Assembly: GCF_905397435.1 (NCBI RefSeq)
Contig: NZ_CAJPVI010000050.1
Coordinates: 1-64,000 of the forward strand
Length of the DNA: 64,000 nt
From: Cupriavidus numazuensis
GTDB taxonomy: Bacteria; Pseudomonadota; Gammaproteobacteria; Burkholderiales; Burkholderiaceae
Reading direction: 5' to 3'
In this document: positions 43,937 to 52,676 of the stretch, piece by piece
Layout: each line of letters begins with the position of its first letter
Position numbering within the stretch: the stretch's first letter is position 1
Translations under genes and position numbers: made by a program
Notes under the pieces: model-generated
Database searches by the model: none
Told to the model about the DNA's origin: nothing
What the model saw: the letters and a program-made list of their open reading frames with translations, nothing else

Positions 43937-44533
43937 ATGGCAACGACTGCAAAGAAGAAGCCGGCGGCTAAGAAGGCCGCCAAGCCGGCAGCCAAGAAGG
44001 CTGCACCGGCCAAGAAAGCCGCTGTGAAGAAGGTAGCCGCCAAGAAGGCAGCACCGGCCGCCAAGAAGGCCGCTGTGAAGAAGGTTGCAGCCAAGAAGGC
44101 AGCACCGGCCAAAAAGGCTGCTGTGAAGAAGGTCGCCGCCAAGAAGGCAGCGCCGGCCAAGAAGGCCGCAGTGAAGAAGGTTGCAGCCAAGAAGGCAGCA
44201 CCGGCCAAGAAGGCCGCAGTGAAGAAGGTTGCAGCCAAGAAGGCAGCACCGGCCAAGAAGGCTGCAGTCAAGAAGGTCGCCGCCAAGAAGGCAGCACCGG
44301 CCAAGAAGGCCGCTGCCAAGAAGGCTGCACCGGCCAAGAAGGCTGCTGCGAAGAAGTCCGCTGCCAAGCCTGCTGCGAAGAAGGCTGCCGCCAAGAAGCC
44401 GGCTGCGAAGAAGGCCAAGGCTGCCCCTGCGGCTGCCCCTGCCGCTGCGCCCGCCGTTGCTCCTGCTTCCGCTGCCAAGACCGCGCTGAACCCGGCCGCC
44501 GCATGGCCGTTCCCGACGGGCAACCGTCCGTAA
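43937..44533 (+). CDS. histone H1-like DNA-binding protein
   Basis: A 198-residue, extremely basic, Lys/Ala/Pro protein similar to the eukaryotic H1 tail and to bacterial H1-like proteins of Bordetella and Ralstonia. It contains six near-exact copies of the 16-residue unit KKAAVKKVAAKKAAPA, two shorter KKAAAKK units, an Ala/Pro hinge and a conserved-looking end (LNPAAAWPFPTGNRP). It should bind DNA by charge and compact or regulate the nucleoid. The ATG at 43937 has AAGGAG seven bases upstream; a GTG five codons earlier is within that ribosome site. The encoding 48-base units make this stretch prone to copy-number change. Confidence 0.93.
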   Translation: MATTAKKKPAAKKAAKPAAKKAAPAKKAAVKKVAAKKAAPAAKKAAVKKVAAKKAAPAKKAAVKKVAAKKAAPAKKAAVKKVAAKKAAPAKKAAVKKVAAKKAAPAKKAAVKKVAAKKAAPAKKAAAKKAAPAKKAAAKKSAAKPAAKKAAAKKPAAKKAKAAPAAAPAAAPAVAPASAAKTALNPAAAWPFPTGNRP

Positions 44534-44582
44534 GTTTTCGCTCGACAGAGTGGGGACTACGACTTCCGCAAGGGGTCACCCG

Positions 44583-44682
44583 GGCACGTATAGCGTGCCA
44601 TAGTGGCCGGATACGCCGTATCCGGTCTGCAAGACACCAGTCTTGCACCACCCGCCGATGGCTGATGCCCGGCGGGTTTTTT
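44583..44682 (+). ncRNA. four consecutive hairpins ending in a terminator (candidate small RNA or structured 3' end)
   Basis: Starting 50 bases after the histone stop, four stems follow one another: GGCACG/CGTGCC (44583-44588 with 44594-44599), CCGGATAC/GTATCCGG (44607-44614 with 44618-44625), TGCAAGAC/GTCTTGCA (44628-44635 with 44640-44647), and ACCCGCCG/CGGCGGGT (44650-44657 with 44670-44677). The last runs into TTTTTTCTTTT, a proper rho-independent terminator. All stems are perfect. It may simply be the 3' untranslated end of the histone mRNA, but the compact chain of stems looks like a stable small RNA. No separate promoter was identified. Confidence 0.6.
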
Positions 44683-44761
44683 CTTTTGGGGTTCCCTGCC
44701 GCAGAGTCGCCTTGCGAATTCACCGCCTGAGCTTGCGCTGGCGGCGACCACAAAAGAAAAA

Positions 44762-44785
44762 CGCCGCATCCTCGCGGATACGGCG
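44762..44785 (-). terminator. terminator of the glycine-zipper lipoprotein gene
   Basis: CGCCGCATCC (44762-44771) pairs with GGATACGGCG (44776-44785) with one mismatch around a four-base loop; read leftward it is followed by a T-rich run (TTTTTCTTTTG). It lies 29 bases beyond the stop at 44815. Confidence 0.85.
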
Positions 44786-44814
44786 CCTTCAGCAAAGCCC
44801 GGAACGTGGACGGA

Positions 44815-45282
44815 TCAGTGCGTGACCCGCGTGACGCCACCCGAGGACAGCAGCCGGACGCGGTCGCCGGGCCGGAACAGCTCGTCGGCTTCCTGCGTGA
44901 TCGCGCGCATCTCGCCATTTTCGAGCCGCACGGTGATCTCGAGTCCGCGCCGCTGGTTGACCTTGTTTTCGGTCGCGCTGCCGGCAATGCCGCCGAGCAC
45001 CGCGCCGAGGATGCCGGCGGCCACCGAGCCGTTGCCGCTGCCGATCAGGCTGCCTGCGGCCACGCCGCCGATCGCGCCGCCGGCGAGCGTGCCGGCACCG
45101 GTCTGGCTGCCCTGGATCATCACGTCACGCACGCCTTCGACGACGCCGTAGCGCACCGTCTGCTCGCGCTGCGCCTGCCCGGTCGAGTAGACGCTGTTGG
45201 AGTTGGATTCCGTGGCGCAGCCGCTGACCAGTGCAGTCACGGCAAGCATGGTGACGACACCGGTTCGGAGCTTGTTGTTCAT
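44815..45282 (-). CDS. glycine-zipper 2TM outer-membrane lipoprotein (SlyB/PcP-like)
   Basis: A 155-residue lipoprotein: signal peptide with lipobox VSGC (Cys22), then a glycine-zipper segment (GAGTLAGGAIGGVAAGSLIGSG and ILGAVLGGIAGSATE) and a soluble C-terminal beta part (GLEITVRLENGEMRAITQE). SlyB-type proteins stabilise the outer membrane. The start at 45282 begins the signal peptide; a TTG five codons earlier is the alternative. It has its own terminator. Confidence 0.9.
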   Translation of the reverse strand: MNNKLRTGVVTMLAVTALVSGCATESNSNSVYSTGQAQREQTVRYGVVEGVRDVMIQGSQTGAGTLAGGAIGGVAAGSLIGSGNGSVAAGILGAVLGGIAGSATENKVNQRRGLEITVRLENGEMRAITQEADELFRPGDRVRLLSSGGVTRVTH

Positions 45283-45319
45283 GTGAATTCCCGTCAATGT
45301 GCCACGCCCCGGCCGCAGG

Positions 45320-46267
45320 TCAGGCGTAGCGGTAACCGAATGCAGACTGGAAACGGTTGCCGATCTCGTCGAGGGGCAGCCAGTGGTTCTGCGGACCCTG
45401 CTGTGCGATCTTGATCGATCCCATCAGCGATGCCAGGCGGCCAGTGGTTTCCCAGTCTAACCCGTTTTCGATGCCGAACAGCAGGCCACCGCGGAAGGCG
45501 TCGCCACAGCCGGTCGGGTCCACGATGCGCTCGGCCGGAACGGCCGGGATCGCGTACTGCTGACCATCGGCAAAGATGCTGGCGCCGCGTTCGCCGTGCG
45601 TGACGATGAAGGCACGAACCTTCGCGGCAACCTCGGCGCTGGTCCAGGCCGTGCGAGACAGCAGGACCTGCGCTTCGTAGTCATTGACTGTCACGTAGCT
45701 GGCGAGTTCAACGAACTCCCGCAGGTCTTCGCCGTTGAACAGCGGCATGGCCTGACCGAGGTCAAAGATGAACGGAATACCGGTCTCGGCGAACTGGCGT
45801 GCGTGGTGCAGCATGCCCTCGCGGCTGTCCGGCGCGACGATGCCAAGCGTCGGCGGCTGGCTGCCGCCGAGCGCGTCCTTCACGTTGGAGAGCTGCGACT
45901 GGCTCATCGCGCCCGGGTGGAACGCGGTGATCTGGTTGTTGTCCAGGTCGGTGGTGATCATCGCCTGCGCCGTGAACGTGTCGGGCAGCACGCGGATATG
46001 CGTGGTGTCGATGTTCTGCCCGCGCAGGTATTGCAGGTACGGTTCGGCGTCGGCGCCCACCGTGGCCATGACCACGGGCTCGCCGCCGAGCATCTTGAGC
46101 GTGAACGCGATGTTGCCGGCGCAGCCGCCGTACTCGCGCCGCATGCCGGGCACCAGGAACGAGACGTTCAGCATGTGGATCTGGTCCGGCAGGATGTGTT
46201 CGCGGAAGCGTCCGTCGAACGTCATGATGGTGTCGTAGGCGACGGAGCCGCAGATCAGGCTGGCCAT
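45320..46267 (-). CDS. PfkB-family carbohydrate/adenosine kinase
   Basis: A 315-residue ribokinase-fold enzyme. The N-terminal GSVAYDTIM, the substrate motif YGGCAGNIAFTLKMLGGEP and the C-terminal PfkB signature DPTGCGDAFRGGLLFG, with the catalytic Asp, are all present. Homologues in this bacterial group are often called adenosine kinase; sugar or nucleoside substrate cannot be decided from sequence. I start at 46267 (MASLICGS), just after GGAGAG. Confidence 0.88.
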   Translation of the reverse strand: MASLICGSVAYDTIMTFDGRFREHILPDQIHMLNVSFLVPGMRREYGGCAGNIAFTLKMLGGEPVVMATVGADAEPYLQYLRGQNIDTTHIRVLPDTFTAQAMITTDLDNNQITAFHPGAMSQSQLSNVKDALGGSQPPTLGIVAPDSREGMLHHARQFAETGIPFIFDLGQAMPLFNGEDLREFVELASYVTVNDYEAQVLLSRTAWTSAEVAAKVRAFIVTHGERGASIFADGQQYAIPAVPAERIVDPTGCGDAFRGGLLFGIENGLDWETTGRLASLMGSIKIAQQGPQNHWLPLDEIGNRFQSAFGYRYA

Positions 46268-46338
46268 GCTCTCTCCAGGTACTTGGGATGGTCGGGCTGC
46301 TTGCACGCGTACAGCCCGGGGGTTTCAGAAAACAGAAG

Positions 46339-46365
46339 CGGCCGCCCCGGGAATGCAGGCGGCCG
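46339..46365 (-). terminator. hairpin after tpx
   Basis: CGGCCGCC (46339-46346) pairs perfectly with GGCGGCCG (46358-46365). In the leftward direction it is followed by TTCTGTTTTCTG. It lies 20 bases past the tpx stop. Confidence 0.75.
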
Positions 46366-46385
46366 GTGCGGATTGCCGGGGCAGC

Positions 46386-46886
46386 TTACTTCAGTGCGGC
46401 CAGCGCGGCGTCGTAATCCGGCTCGGTCTTGATCTCGGGCACCAGCTGGCTGTACTTGACGACGTTGTTTTCGTCGAGCACCACCACGGCACGCGCGGTC
46501 ACGCCAGCCAGCGGGCCGGACTTGATGTCCACGCCGTAGTTGCCCTTGAACTCAGCGCCACGCATGGTCGACAGCGGCACCACGTTGTCCAGGCCTTCAG
46601 CGCTGCAGAAGCGGCCCATGGCGAACGGCAGGTCGGCCGAGACGGTCAGAACGACGGTGTTGGCCAGGCCGCTGGCGGCCTCGTTGAACTTGCGGGCCGA
46701 TGCCTGGCACACCGGGGTGTCCAGGCTCGGTACGATATTCAGCACTTTGCGCTTGCCGGCGAAGTCGGCCAGCGTCACGTCCTTCAGGTCCTTGCCGACC
46801 AGCTTGAAATCGGCGGCCTTCTCGCCAGGTTGCGGGAACTTGCCAGCCACTTCGATAGCGTTGCCGCCGAGGGTCACGTTGCTCAT
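46386..46886 (-). CDS. tpx: thiol peroxidase Tpx
   Basis: A 166-residue atypical 2-Cys peroxiredoxin that reduces lipid and hydrogen peroxides using thioredoxin. The peroxidatic Cys60 lies in PSLDTPVC and the resolving Cys94 in GRFCSAEG, at almost the same positions as E. coli Tpx (61 and 95). MRGAEFKGNYGV and VVLDENNVVKYSQLVPEI complete the family pattern. It has its own terminator hairpin and lies 137 bases after the DUF3426 gene in the same direction. Confidence 0.96.
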   Translation of the reverse strand: MSNVTLGGNAIEVAGKFPQPGEKAADFKLVGKDLKDVTLADFAGKRKVLNIVPSLDTPVCQASARKFNEAASGLANTVVLTVSADLPFAMGRFCSAEGLDNVVPLSTMRGAEFKGNYGVDIKSGPLAGVTARAVVVLDENNVVKYSQLVPEIKTEPDYDAALAALK

Positions 46887-47023
46887 CTCTGCTCCTTCCT
46901 GTTCAGGGTCTTCGGGGGGCGCAGCTTGCTGCCGGACTCGATTCGGCCTTCGGCGGCAAGCCTGCGGAATCCAGGGGGCCGTTCACCTGTGAAACGCGTG
47001 TGCGTCGTGTGCGTGAACAGACC

Positions 47024-48817
47024 TTATGGATAGAAAATCAGCACGCGGTAGTTGGCCGCCGCCTGCTGAGTCCGGAATCGTACCCGAACCGGCAGTTCCA
47101 TGCCCGCACGAAGGCCATGCGTGGCAAAGGTCTTTTGCGCGGGCTCCAGGTATTCCGAGGGTTCCAGCACACGGCGCAGCAGCAGCTGGTCCTGCAAGTC
47201 GGTCATGACCAGCTCGATCGCGGGCAAGGCCGTCGTGGCACGGCCCTGGTTGCGCAGCGTGACGGCAAGCAGATAGGCGTCGCTGCCTTCTTCCTGCTTC
47301 TGCAACTGCGAGGTATCGATGCGCAGCGCGTCGATGTCGCGCCAGGGCGGCACGACGCAGCCGAGCGGCGCGCATGCGGCTTCGAGCACAGGACGCAGCG
47401 CCGGGAAGTGGCCCGCAAGCTGCCCGCGCATCAGGTACAACCCCTGCATGACCACGCCCAGGGCCAGCACGCCCGCCGCGATATGCCAGCCGTAGCGAAA
47501 GCGCGGCGGCGCCGGGGTCGCCGCGGCCTCGCGCGCGCGTTCGCGTTCGCGCTCGCGGGCCTGGCGCAGGAAGTCGGGCGCAAACGCCGGGCCCATTTGC
47601 GGCTCCTCGCGGGCCCAGCGCCGCGTGGCATTCTCGCGCGCGATGGCGCCGGCGGTGGCACTGAAGGCATCGCCGGTGCTCGGCCCATACGTGGGGCCGA
47701 GATTGCGGCCGTAATCCGGTCCGGATTCGTGTCCGGACGCGTGCGCGGATTCGTGGTCAGCGTCGTGGCCTTCGTGTCCGTATTCACGGTGCGTCTCGGG
47801 GACAGCTTCGTAAGTTGTTGGCGCGGCGTCCGCCAGGGCAGGCACTTCGGTGCTGTCGCTGGACTGCGCGCGCAAGAACTCGCTGGCACTGCGCAGCACG
47901 GGTTCGGCGGGCGACTCCGCAAGCAGCCCGCTGGCCGGTTCATCGGCCGCGTCTTCCTGTGCTGCAGCTTGCATCGCGCCCTGCGCAACCGGAGCAGGCT
48001 CCTCATCTTCAAACGCGGAGTGATCGAGCGTTGGCCAGGGGGCGTGAGCGGTCACGATGGCGGCGGATTCCGGCGCTTCGTGCGGTTCATCCTGCTCGGC
48101 ATGATGCACGCCGTTGGCGGCCGCGACGGGTCCGACTTCCGGCTGTTCCGCTTCAACGGACTCGCGTTCAGGTTCAGGTTCGTTGTGAGGTTCGGTGTGA
48201 GGTTCGGCCTCAGGCTCCGCTTCGGCAGCTTCCGTCGCTTCCGTTGCTTCCGTCGCTTCGGCTTGCGTGGGCTGCAATTCGGTGTCTTCGCCCGCAGTCT
48301 CTTCCGCATGCCCGCCATGGATCTCGGCCGGGGCTTCAGGTAGCGCTTCCTGCAGCGCAGGCTGTGCAATGCCGTGGGGGGAGGGTTCGGGTGCTGCCCA
48401 CGATGACGCCGGCTCTTGCACGGCATCGTCTTCCACGTCGAAGGGCGCTTCTTCTTCGTCCTCGGCGGGAGCCATCATCATGGTCGGCGAATCGAGCGCG
48501 GGCACGTCGTACCCGGGGTCGTAGCCGGGATCGAACACGGCGGCGGATGACGCCGGCGTGGCTTCGGACTCGGTGTCGACTTCCTTGTCGACTTCGGTCG
48601 CGCCCGCGGGTGCCGCAGGTTCAGGCTGCCCGTGCAGCGACGGCGCGGCGGGGGAGGCCGCCGGCGCCGGCACTTCGATCAGGTGCTCGCGCGCATCGAA
48701 GACAGTTTCGCAGTGTCCGCAACGCACGAGCCCCTGGCGCAGCCGCAACTGGTCGGCCACGAGCCGAAAGGCCGTGCGGCAGGCCGGGCAGCGCGTGACA
48801 AGCTTGGCGGCGGCCAT
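47024..48817 (-). CDS. zinc-ribbon (MJ0042) and DUF3426 membrane protein
   Basis: A 597-residue protein. The N-terminus is a zinc-ribbon of the MJ0042 type with two Cys pairs (RCPACRTAF; RCGHCETVF), then a very long acidic, low-complexity Glu/Ala/Pro region (about 50-400), one membrane helix (YGWHIAAGVLALGVVMQGLYL) and a C-terminal DUF3426 domain (PWRDIDALRIDTSQLQKQE...LRNQGRATTALPAIELVMTDLQ). Function unknown. It is conserved directly downstream of prmA in Burkholderiaceae, nine bases away here. Confidence 0.88.
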   Translation of the reverse strand: MAAAKLVTRCPACRTAFRLVADQLRLRQGLVRCGHCETVFDAREHLIEVPAPAASPAAPSLHGQPEPAAPAGATEVDKEVDTESEATPASSAAVFDPGYDPGYDVPALDSPTMMMAPAEDEEEAPFDVEDDAVQEPASSWAAPEPSPHGIAQPALQEALPEAPAEIHGGHAEETAGEDTELQPTQAEATEATEATEAAEAEPEAEPHTEPHNEPEPERESVEAEQPEVGPVAAANGVHHAEQDEPHEAPESAAIVTAHAPWPTLDHSAFEDEEPAPVAQGAMQAAAQEDAADEPASGLLAESPAEPVLRSASEFLRAQSSDSTEVPALADAAPTTYEAVPETHREYGHEGHDADHESAHASGHESGPDYGRNLGPTYGPSTGDAFSATAGAIARENATRRWAREEPQMGPAFAPDFLRQARERERERAREAAATPAPPRFRYGWHIAAGVLALGVVMQGLYLMRGQLAGHFPALRPVLEAACAPLGCVVPPWRDIDALRIDTSQLQKQEEGSDAYLLAVTLRNQGRATTALPAIELVMTDLQDQLLLRRVLEPSEYLEPAQKTFATHGLRAGMELPVRVRFRTQQAAANYRVLIFYP

Positions 48818-48826
48818 CGGCGCACC

Positions 48827-49720
48827 TCAGGGACGCGTGCCGTGCAGGCAGACCCAGCCTTCCTCGCTGCGCCACACACTCAGCGGCAGCCAGGGGGCGT
48901 AGGCCGCGGCCACTTCCTCTGCCTGCCGCTCGAGCACGCCCGACAGGATCAGGCGTCCGCCGGAGCGCACGCGTGCGCTGAGCATGGCAGCCATCAGCTT
49001 GAGCGGGTTGGAGAGGATATTGGCGACGACGAGATCATACGTCGCTTCCGACACCGACTCCGGCAAGGCAAAGTCGGCCTGGACCTGGTTGCGCTCGGCG
49101 TTGTAGCGCGACGCTTCCACGGCATTCGGATCAATGTCGATGCCGAGCGTATCGCCCGCACCGAGCTTCTTCGCGACGATGGCGAGAATGCCGGAACCGC
49201 AGCCGTAGTCGAGCACGGTTTCGCCGGCCTTCAGGTTCTGCTCGAGCCACTGCATGCACAGGCGCGTGGTCGGATGGCTGCCGGTGCCGAAGGCCAGGCC
49301 CGGATCGAGTTCCAGCACCACGGCATCGGGCTCCGGCGCGTCATGCCACGACGGCACGACCCAGATGCGCTCGCCGATACGGATCGGCTCGAACTGGGAC
49401 TGCGTGAGACGCACCCAGTCCTGGTCCTCGACGTCGCGCAGTGCGTATGCCGGCACCGGATCGATGCCGAGCGCATTCGACGCGGCCGCGACGACGAGTA
49501 CCGGGTCGGTATCGTCGCCGAACAGCGCCACCACGCGCGAGCGGTTCCACGCGAGCTTGGTCGGCTCGAGCCCGGGCTCGCCGAACAGCGGCTGCTCGTC
49601 CGGCGTGTCGGCATCGGCATCTTCCACCGACACCGACAGCGCGCCAAGGTCGAACAGGGCGCAGGACCAGGCTTCGGCCTGGTCCTGCGCCACTTCGATC
49701 ACACATTCCTGAAAGGCCAC
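48827..49720 (-). CDS. prmA: ribosomal protein L11 methyltransferase PrmA
   Basis: A 297-residue SAM-dependent enzyme that trimethylates ribosomal protein L11. The SAM-binding motif is TVLDYGCGSGILAI, preceded by LDPGLAFGTGSHPTTRLCM, which is diagnostic for PrmA, and followed by the NILSNPLKLM catalytic segment (N-[IL]-L-x-x-P). The N-terminal substrate-binding domain is intact (about 1-110). It follows accC by 38 bases in the aroQ-accBC-prmA run. Confidence 0.96.
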   Translation of the reverse strand: MAFQECVIEVAQDQAEAWSCALFDLGALSVSVEDADADTPDEQPLFGEPGLEPTKLAWNRSRVVALFGDDTDPVLVVAAASNALGIDPVPAYALRDVEDQDWVRLTQSQFEPIRIGERIWVVPSWHDAPEPDAVVLELDPGLAFGTGSHPTTRLCMQWLEQNLKAGETVLDYGCGSGILAIVAKKLGAGDTLGIDIDPNAVEASRYNAERNQVQADFALPESVSEATYDLVVANILSNPLKLMAAMLSARVRSGGRLILSGVLERQAEEVAAAYAPWLPLSVWRSEEGWVCLHGTRP

Positions 49721-49758
49721 GGGCTTCCTTTTGTACAGCAGGTGCGGCAGTTGCCGCG

Positions 49759-51111
49759 TCAGGCTTTCTCGCGCTGCGCCAGGCGATGCTCGAGATAGTG
49801 GATGCTGGTGCCGCCTTCGACGAAGTTGGCGTCCATCATCAGCTCGCGGTGCAGCGGCACGTTGGTCTGGATACCGTCCACCACCATCTCCGACAGCGCG
49901 ATCCGCATGCGGGCAATCGCCTGCTCGCGGGTAGCGCCGTAGGTGATGATCTTGCCGATCATCGAATCATAATTCGGCGGGACGAAGTAACCATCATACG
50001 CGTGCGAGTCGACGCGTACGCCGGGGCCGCCGGGCATGTGCCAGGCGGTGATGCGGCCCGGCGACGGGATGAACTTGAACGGGTCTTCGGCATTCACGCG
50101 GCATTCGATCGCATGGCCACGGAACTGCACATCCTTCTGGCGGTAGCGCAGCTTCTCGCCGAACGCGATGCGGATCTGTTCCTGCACGATGTCGATGCCC
50201 GTGATCATCTCGGTGACCGGGTGCTCGACCTGCACGCGCGTGTTCATTTCGATGAAGTAGAACTCGTTGTTCTCGTACAGGAATTCGAACGTGCCGGCGC
50301 CACGGTAGCCCATCTTGCGGCAGGCCTCGGCGCAGCGGTCGCCGATGCGCTCGATCAGGCGGCGCGGAATGTGCGGTGCGGGCGCTTCCTCGATCACCTT
50401 CTGGTGGCGGCGCTGCATGGAGCAGTCGCGCTCGCCCAGCCAGATGGCCTGCTTGTGCTGGTCGGCAAGGATCTGGATCTCCACGTGGCGCGGATTCTCC
50501 AGGAACTTCTCCATGTAGACCTCGGGGTTGCCGAAAGCACGGCCGGCTTCTTCGCGCGTCATGTTGACGGCGTTGACCAGCGCGGCCTCGGTGTGCACCA
50601 CGCGCATGCCGCGGCCACCACCACCGCCGGCAGCCTTGATGATGACCGGGTAACCCACGCGGCGCGCCGTCGCGACGATTTCGGCGGGATCGTCAGGCAG
50701 TGCGCCTTCCGAGCCCGGCACGCACGGCACGCCGGCCTTGATCATGGCCTGCTTGGCCGAGACCTTGTCGCCCATCAGGCGGATGCTATCGGCGGTCGGG
50801 CCGATAAAGACGAAACCGGACTTCTCCACGCGCTCGGCAAAGTCGGCGTTCTCCGACAGGAAGCCGTAGCCCGGGTGGATCGCCTGCGCGTCGGTCACCT
50901 CGGCGGCCGAGATGATGGCAGGCATGTTCAGGTAGGACAGCGGCGACGGGGCCGGGCCGATACACACGGCTTCGTCGGCCAGCTTCACGTACTTGGCTTC
51001 CTTGTCGGCTTCCGAGTACACCACCACGGTCTTGATGCCCAGCTCGCGGCAGGCGCGCTGGATGCGAAGGGCAATTTCACCGCGGTTCGCGATCAGAATT
51101 TTTTCAAACAT
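49759..51111 (-). CDS. accC: biotin carboxylase AccC
   Basis: The 450-residue ATP-grasp subunit of acetyl-CoA carboxylase carboxylates biotin on AccB, the first step of fatty acid synthesis. MFEKILIANRGEIALRIQRACRELGIKTV, the Gly-rich loop AAGGGGGRGMRVV, and EMNTRVQVEHPVTEMITGID are all canonical. I start at 51111 (MFEKIL), the usual N-terminus, not at an ATG 17 codons upstream. It is cotranscribed with accB, 190 bases upstream; that gap is longer than usual and shows no gene. Confidence 0.98.
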   Translation of the reverse strand: MFEKILIANRGEIALRIQRACRELGIKTVVVYSEADKEAKYVKLADEAVCIGPAPSPLSYLNMPAIISAAEVTDAQAIHPGYGFLSENADFAERVEKSGFVFIGPTADSIRLMGDKVSAKQAMIKAGVPCVPGSEGALPDDPAEIVATARRVGYPVIIKAAGGGGGRGMRVVHTEAALVNAVNMTREEAGRAFGNPEVYMEKFLENPRHVEIQILADQHKQAIWLGERDCSMQRRHQKVIEEAPAPHIPRRLIERIGDRCAEACRKMGYRGAGTFEFLYENNEFYFIEMNTRVQVEHPVTEMITGIDIVQEQIRIAFGEKLRYRQKDVQFRGHAIECRVNAEDPFKFIPSPGRITAWHMPGGPGVRVDSHAYDGYFVPPNYDSMIGKIITYGATREQAIARMRIALSEMVVDGIQTNVPLHRELMMDANFVEGGTSIHYLEHRLAQREKA

Positions 51112-51301
51112 GGTCTCTCTCTGCGAGAACGGGAGCGGTCCCGCCAGGTGCCGCCGCGGCACGCGGGGTGCGCGGCCGGGAAACTGGCGGGGCCAGGGGC
51201 CGCTTCATGGCAAGGGATGCAGTTCGCAACGTGCGAACATCCACGAGATCCGGCAGGCCGCTGTCGCCCGGGGGCAGGGCGGCGCGGCATGCCGGGCAGC
51301 A

Positions 51302-51766
51302 TTAGCCGATGACGAACAGCGGCTGGCCGTATTCCACCGCCTGGCCGTTTTCGACCAGGATTTCCTTGATGACGCCGGCCTTGTCGCACTCGATCTCGTT
51401 GAGCAGCTTCATGGCTTCGATGATGCAGACGGTCTGGCCTTCCTTGACCGCATCGCCGACGTTGACGAACGGCGCGGCGCCCGGCGACGGTGCGCGGTAG
51501 AACGTGCCGACCATCGGCGAGGTCACGATGTGACCGGCGGGAAGCTGCGGGGCGGCCGCTTCAGCGGCTGCCGGGGCGCTGGCTGCCGGAGCAGCGGCGG
51601 GCATGACCGGCAGCGCCTGCATTTGCGGCATGGCCATCGGCGCGGCGATGACTTGCGGCGGTTGCTTGACGATGCGAACCTTGCCGTCGCCTTCAGTGAC
51701 TTCCAGCTCCGAGATGCCGGATTCGGCCACCAGGTCGATCAGCGTCTTCAGCTTGCGCAGGTCCAT
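51302..51766 (-). CDS. accB: biotin carboxyl carrier protein AccB
   Basis: A 154-residue acyl-carrier-like subunit. The N-terminal helix-rich part (MDLRKLKTLIDLVAESGISELEVTE) is followed by a flexible Ala/Pro linker (about 45-75) and the biotinyl domain. The biotinylated Lys120 lies in EAMKLLNEIE, with the thumb region SPMVGTFYRAPSPGAAPFV. It works with AccC downstream. Confidence 0.98.
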   Translation of the reverse strand: MDLRKLKTLIDLVAESGISELEVTEGDGKVRIVKQPPQVIAAPMAMPQMQALPVMPAAAPAASAPAAAEAAAPQLPAGHIVTSPMVGTFYRAPSPGAAPFVNVGDAVKEGQTVCIIEAMKLLNEIECDKAGVIKEILVENGQAVEYGQPLFVIG

Positions 51767-51972
51767 CTTCTATCCTCCTGAATCAGGTTGTCCGGGCATG
51801 CCCTCGCGGGCAGCGGCGGAAGAAATCGTCGGTACGGCCACCAGCTCTCCGCGCCCGCCGTGCTTGCTGCGCACGCTGCAGGCGCGGCCGCGAGGCGGCG
51901 CGCATCATGTTTTCGGGTAAAGCCTTTGCTTTGTCTTTGTACGTCGTTCTGCTTGGGCGTCTCAGCCGCGTC

Positions 51973-52461
51973 TCAGCCCTTCGGCGGCGGCTGCTCCAAC
52001 CCGAGAGCATAGTCCAGCGCCAGCAGATAGCCCTGCCAGCCCAGTCCGCAGATCACGCCGACCGCGAGATCGGAGAAATAGGAATGGTGGCGGAAGCTTT
52101 CGCGGCGATGCACGTTCGACAGGTGCACTTCGACAAACGGAATGGCCACGCCGGCCAGTGCATCGCGCAGCGCTACGCTGGTATGCGTATAGGCGGCCGG
52201 GTTGATGATGATGAAGTCCACCCCTTCCGTGCGTGCGGCATGCACGCGGTCGACCAGTGCCCCTTCATGGTTGGACTGGAACGACGACAACGCGATACCG
52301 GCGTCGGCGGCGTGCTGCGCCAGTGCGGCGTCGATATCGGCCAGCGTGGTGTGCCCGTACGTCTCCGGCTCGCGCGTGCCCAGCAGGTTGAGGTTCGGCC
52401 CATGCAGGACCAGCACCTTGCGGTAGCGGGCAGAGCGACGGATGGAGCGGGTTGCAGTCAC
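51973..52461 (-). CDS. aroQ: 3-dehydroquinate dehydratase type II AroQ
   Basis: A 162-residue dodecameric enzyme of the shikimate pathway. The family motifs are VLVLHGPNLNLLGTREPETYG with catalytic Tyr35, NHEGALVDRVHAA, NPAAYTHTSVALRDAL and VEVHLSNVHRRESFRHHSYFS with the catalytic His. The first 14 basic residues extend beyond most homologues, so the true start might be slightly downstream (no Met in between). It heads the aroQ-accBC-prmA series; the 206-base gap to accB may hold a promoter. Confidence 0.96.
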   Translation of the reverse strand: MTATRSIRRSARYRKVLVLHGPNLNLLGTREPETYGHTTLADIDAALAQHAADAGIALSSFQSNHEGALVDRVHAARTEGVDFIIINPAAYTHTSVALRDALAGVAIPFVEVHLSNVHRRESFRHHSYFSDLAVGVICGLGWQGYLLALDYALGLEQPPPKG

Positions 52462-52676
52462 GGCGGCTCGACCAGTTCAACGAAATTGCGCGGAGATTAC
52501 CGTAGCTTAGAGGGATTTGTCTAGCACGCGATACAAGCCTTCACGTACTTCGCCGGCGCTGGCGGGGTGATTAGGCCACATTGGCGACTCCCGGGCAATA
52601 TGCGCTCTGTTTCAGTGCAAGTTCACCACGGTTTCGGCGAACTTGACTGAAGAAGCGTGTTATGCCCCTTGCTCCA
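52462..52676. other. intergenic region with a hairpin
   Basis: No gene. An inverted repeat CAAGTTC (52618-52624) / GAACTTG (52639-52645) lies 30 bases past the tlpA-like stop and may end that transcript, although no T-run follows. The aroQ promoter must be in the left part, but I cannot place it. Confidence 0.4.

Noticed and set aside
43980..44340. Regular 48-base repeats resembling a CRISPR array
   Set aside because: The repeats are in-frame Lys/Ala codons of the histone-like gene with no unique spacers between them.
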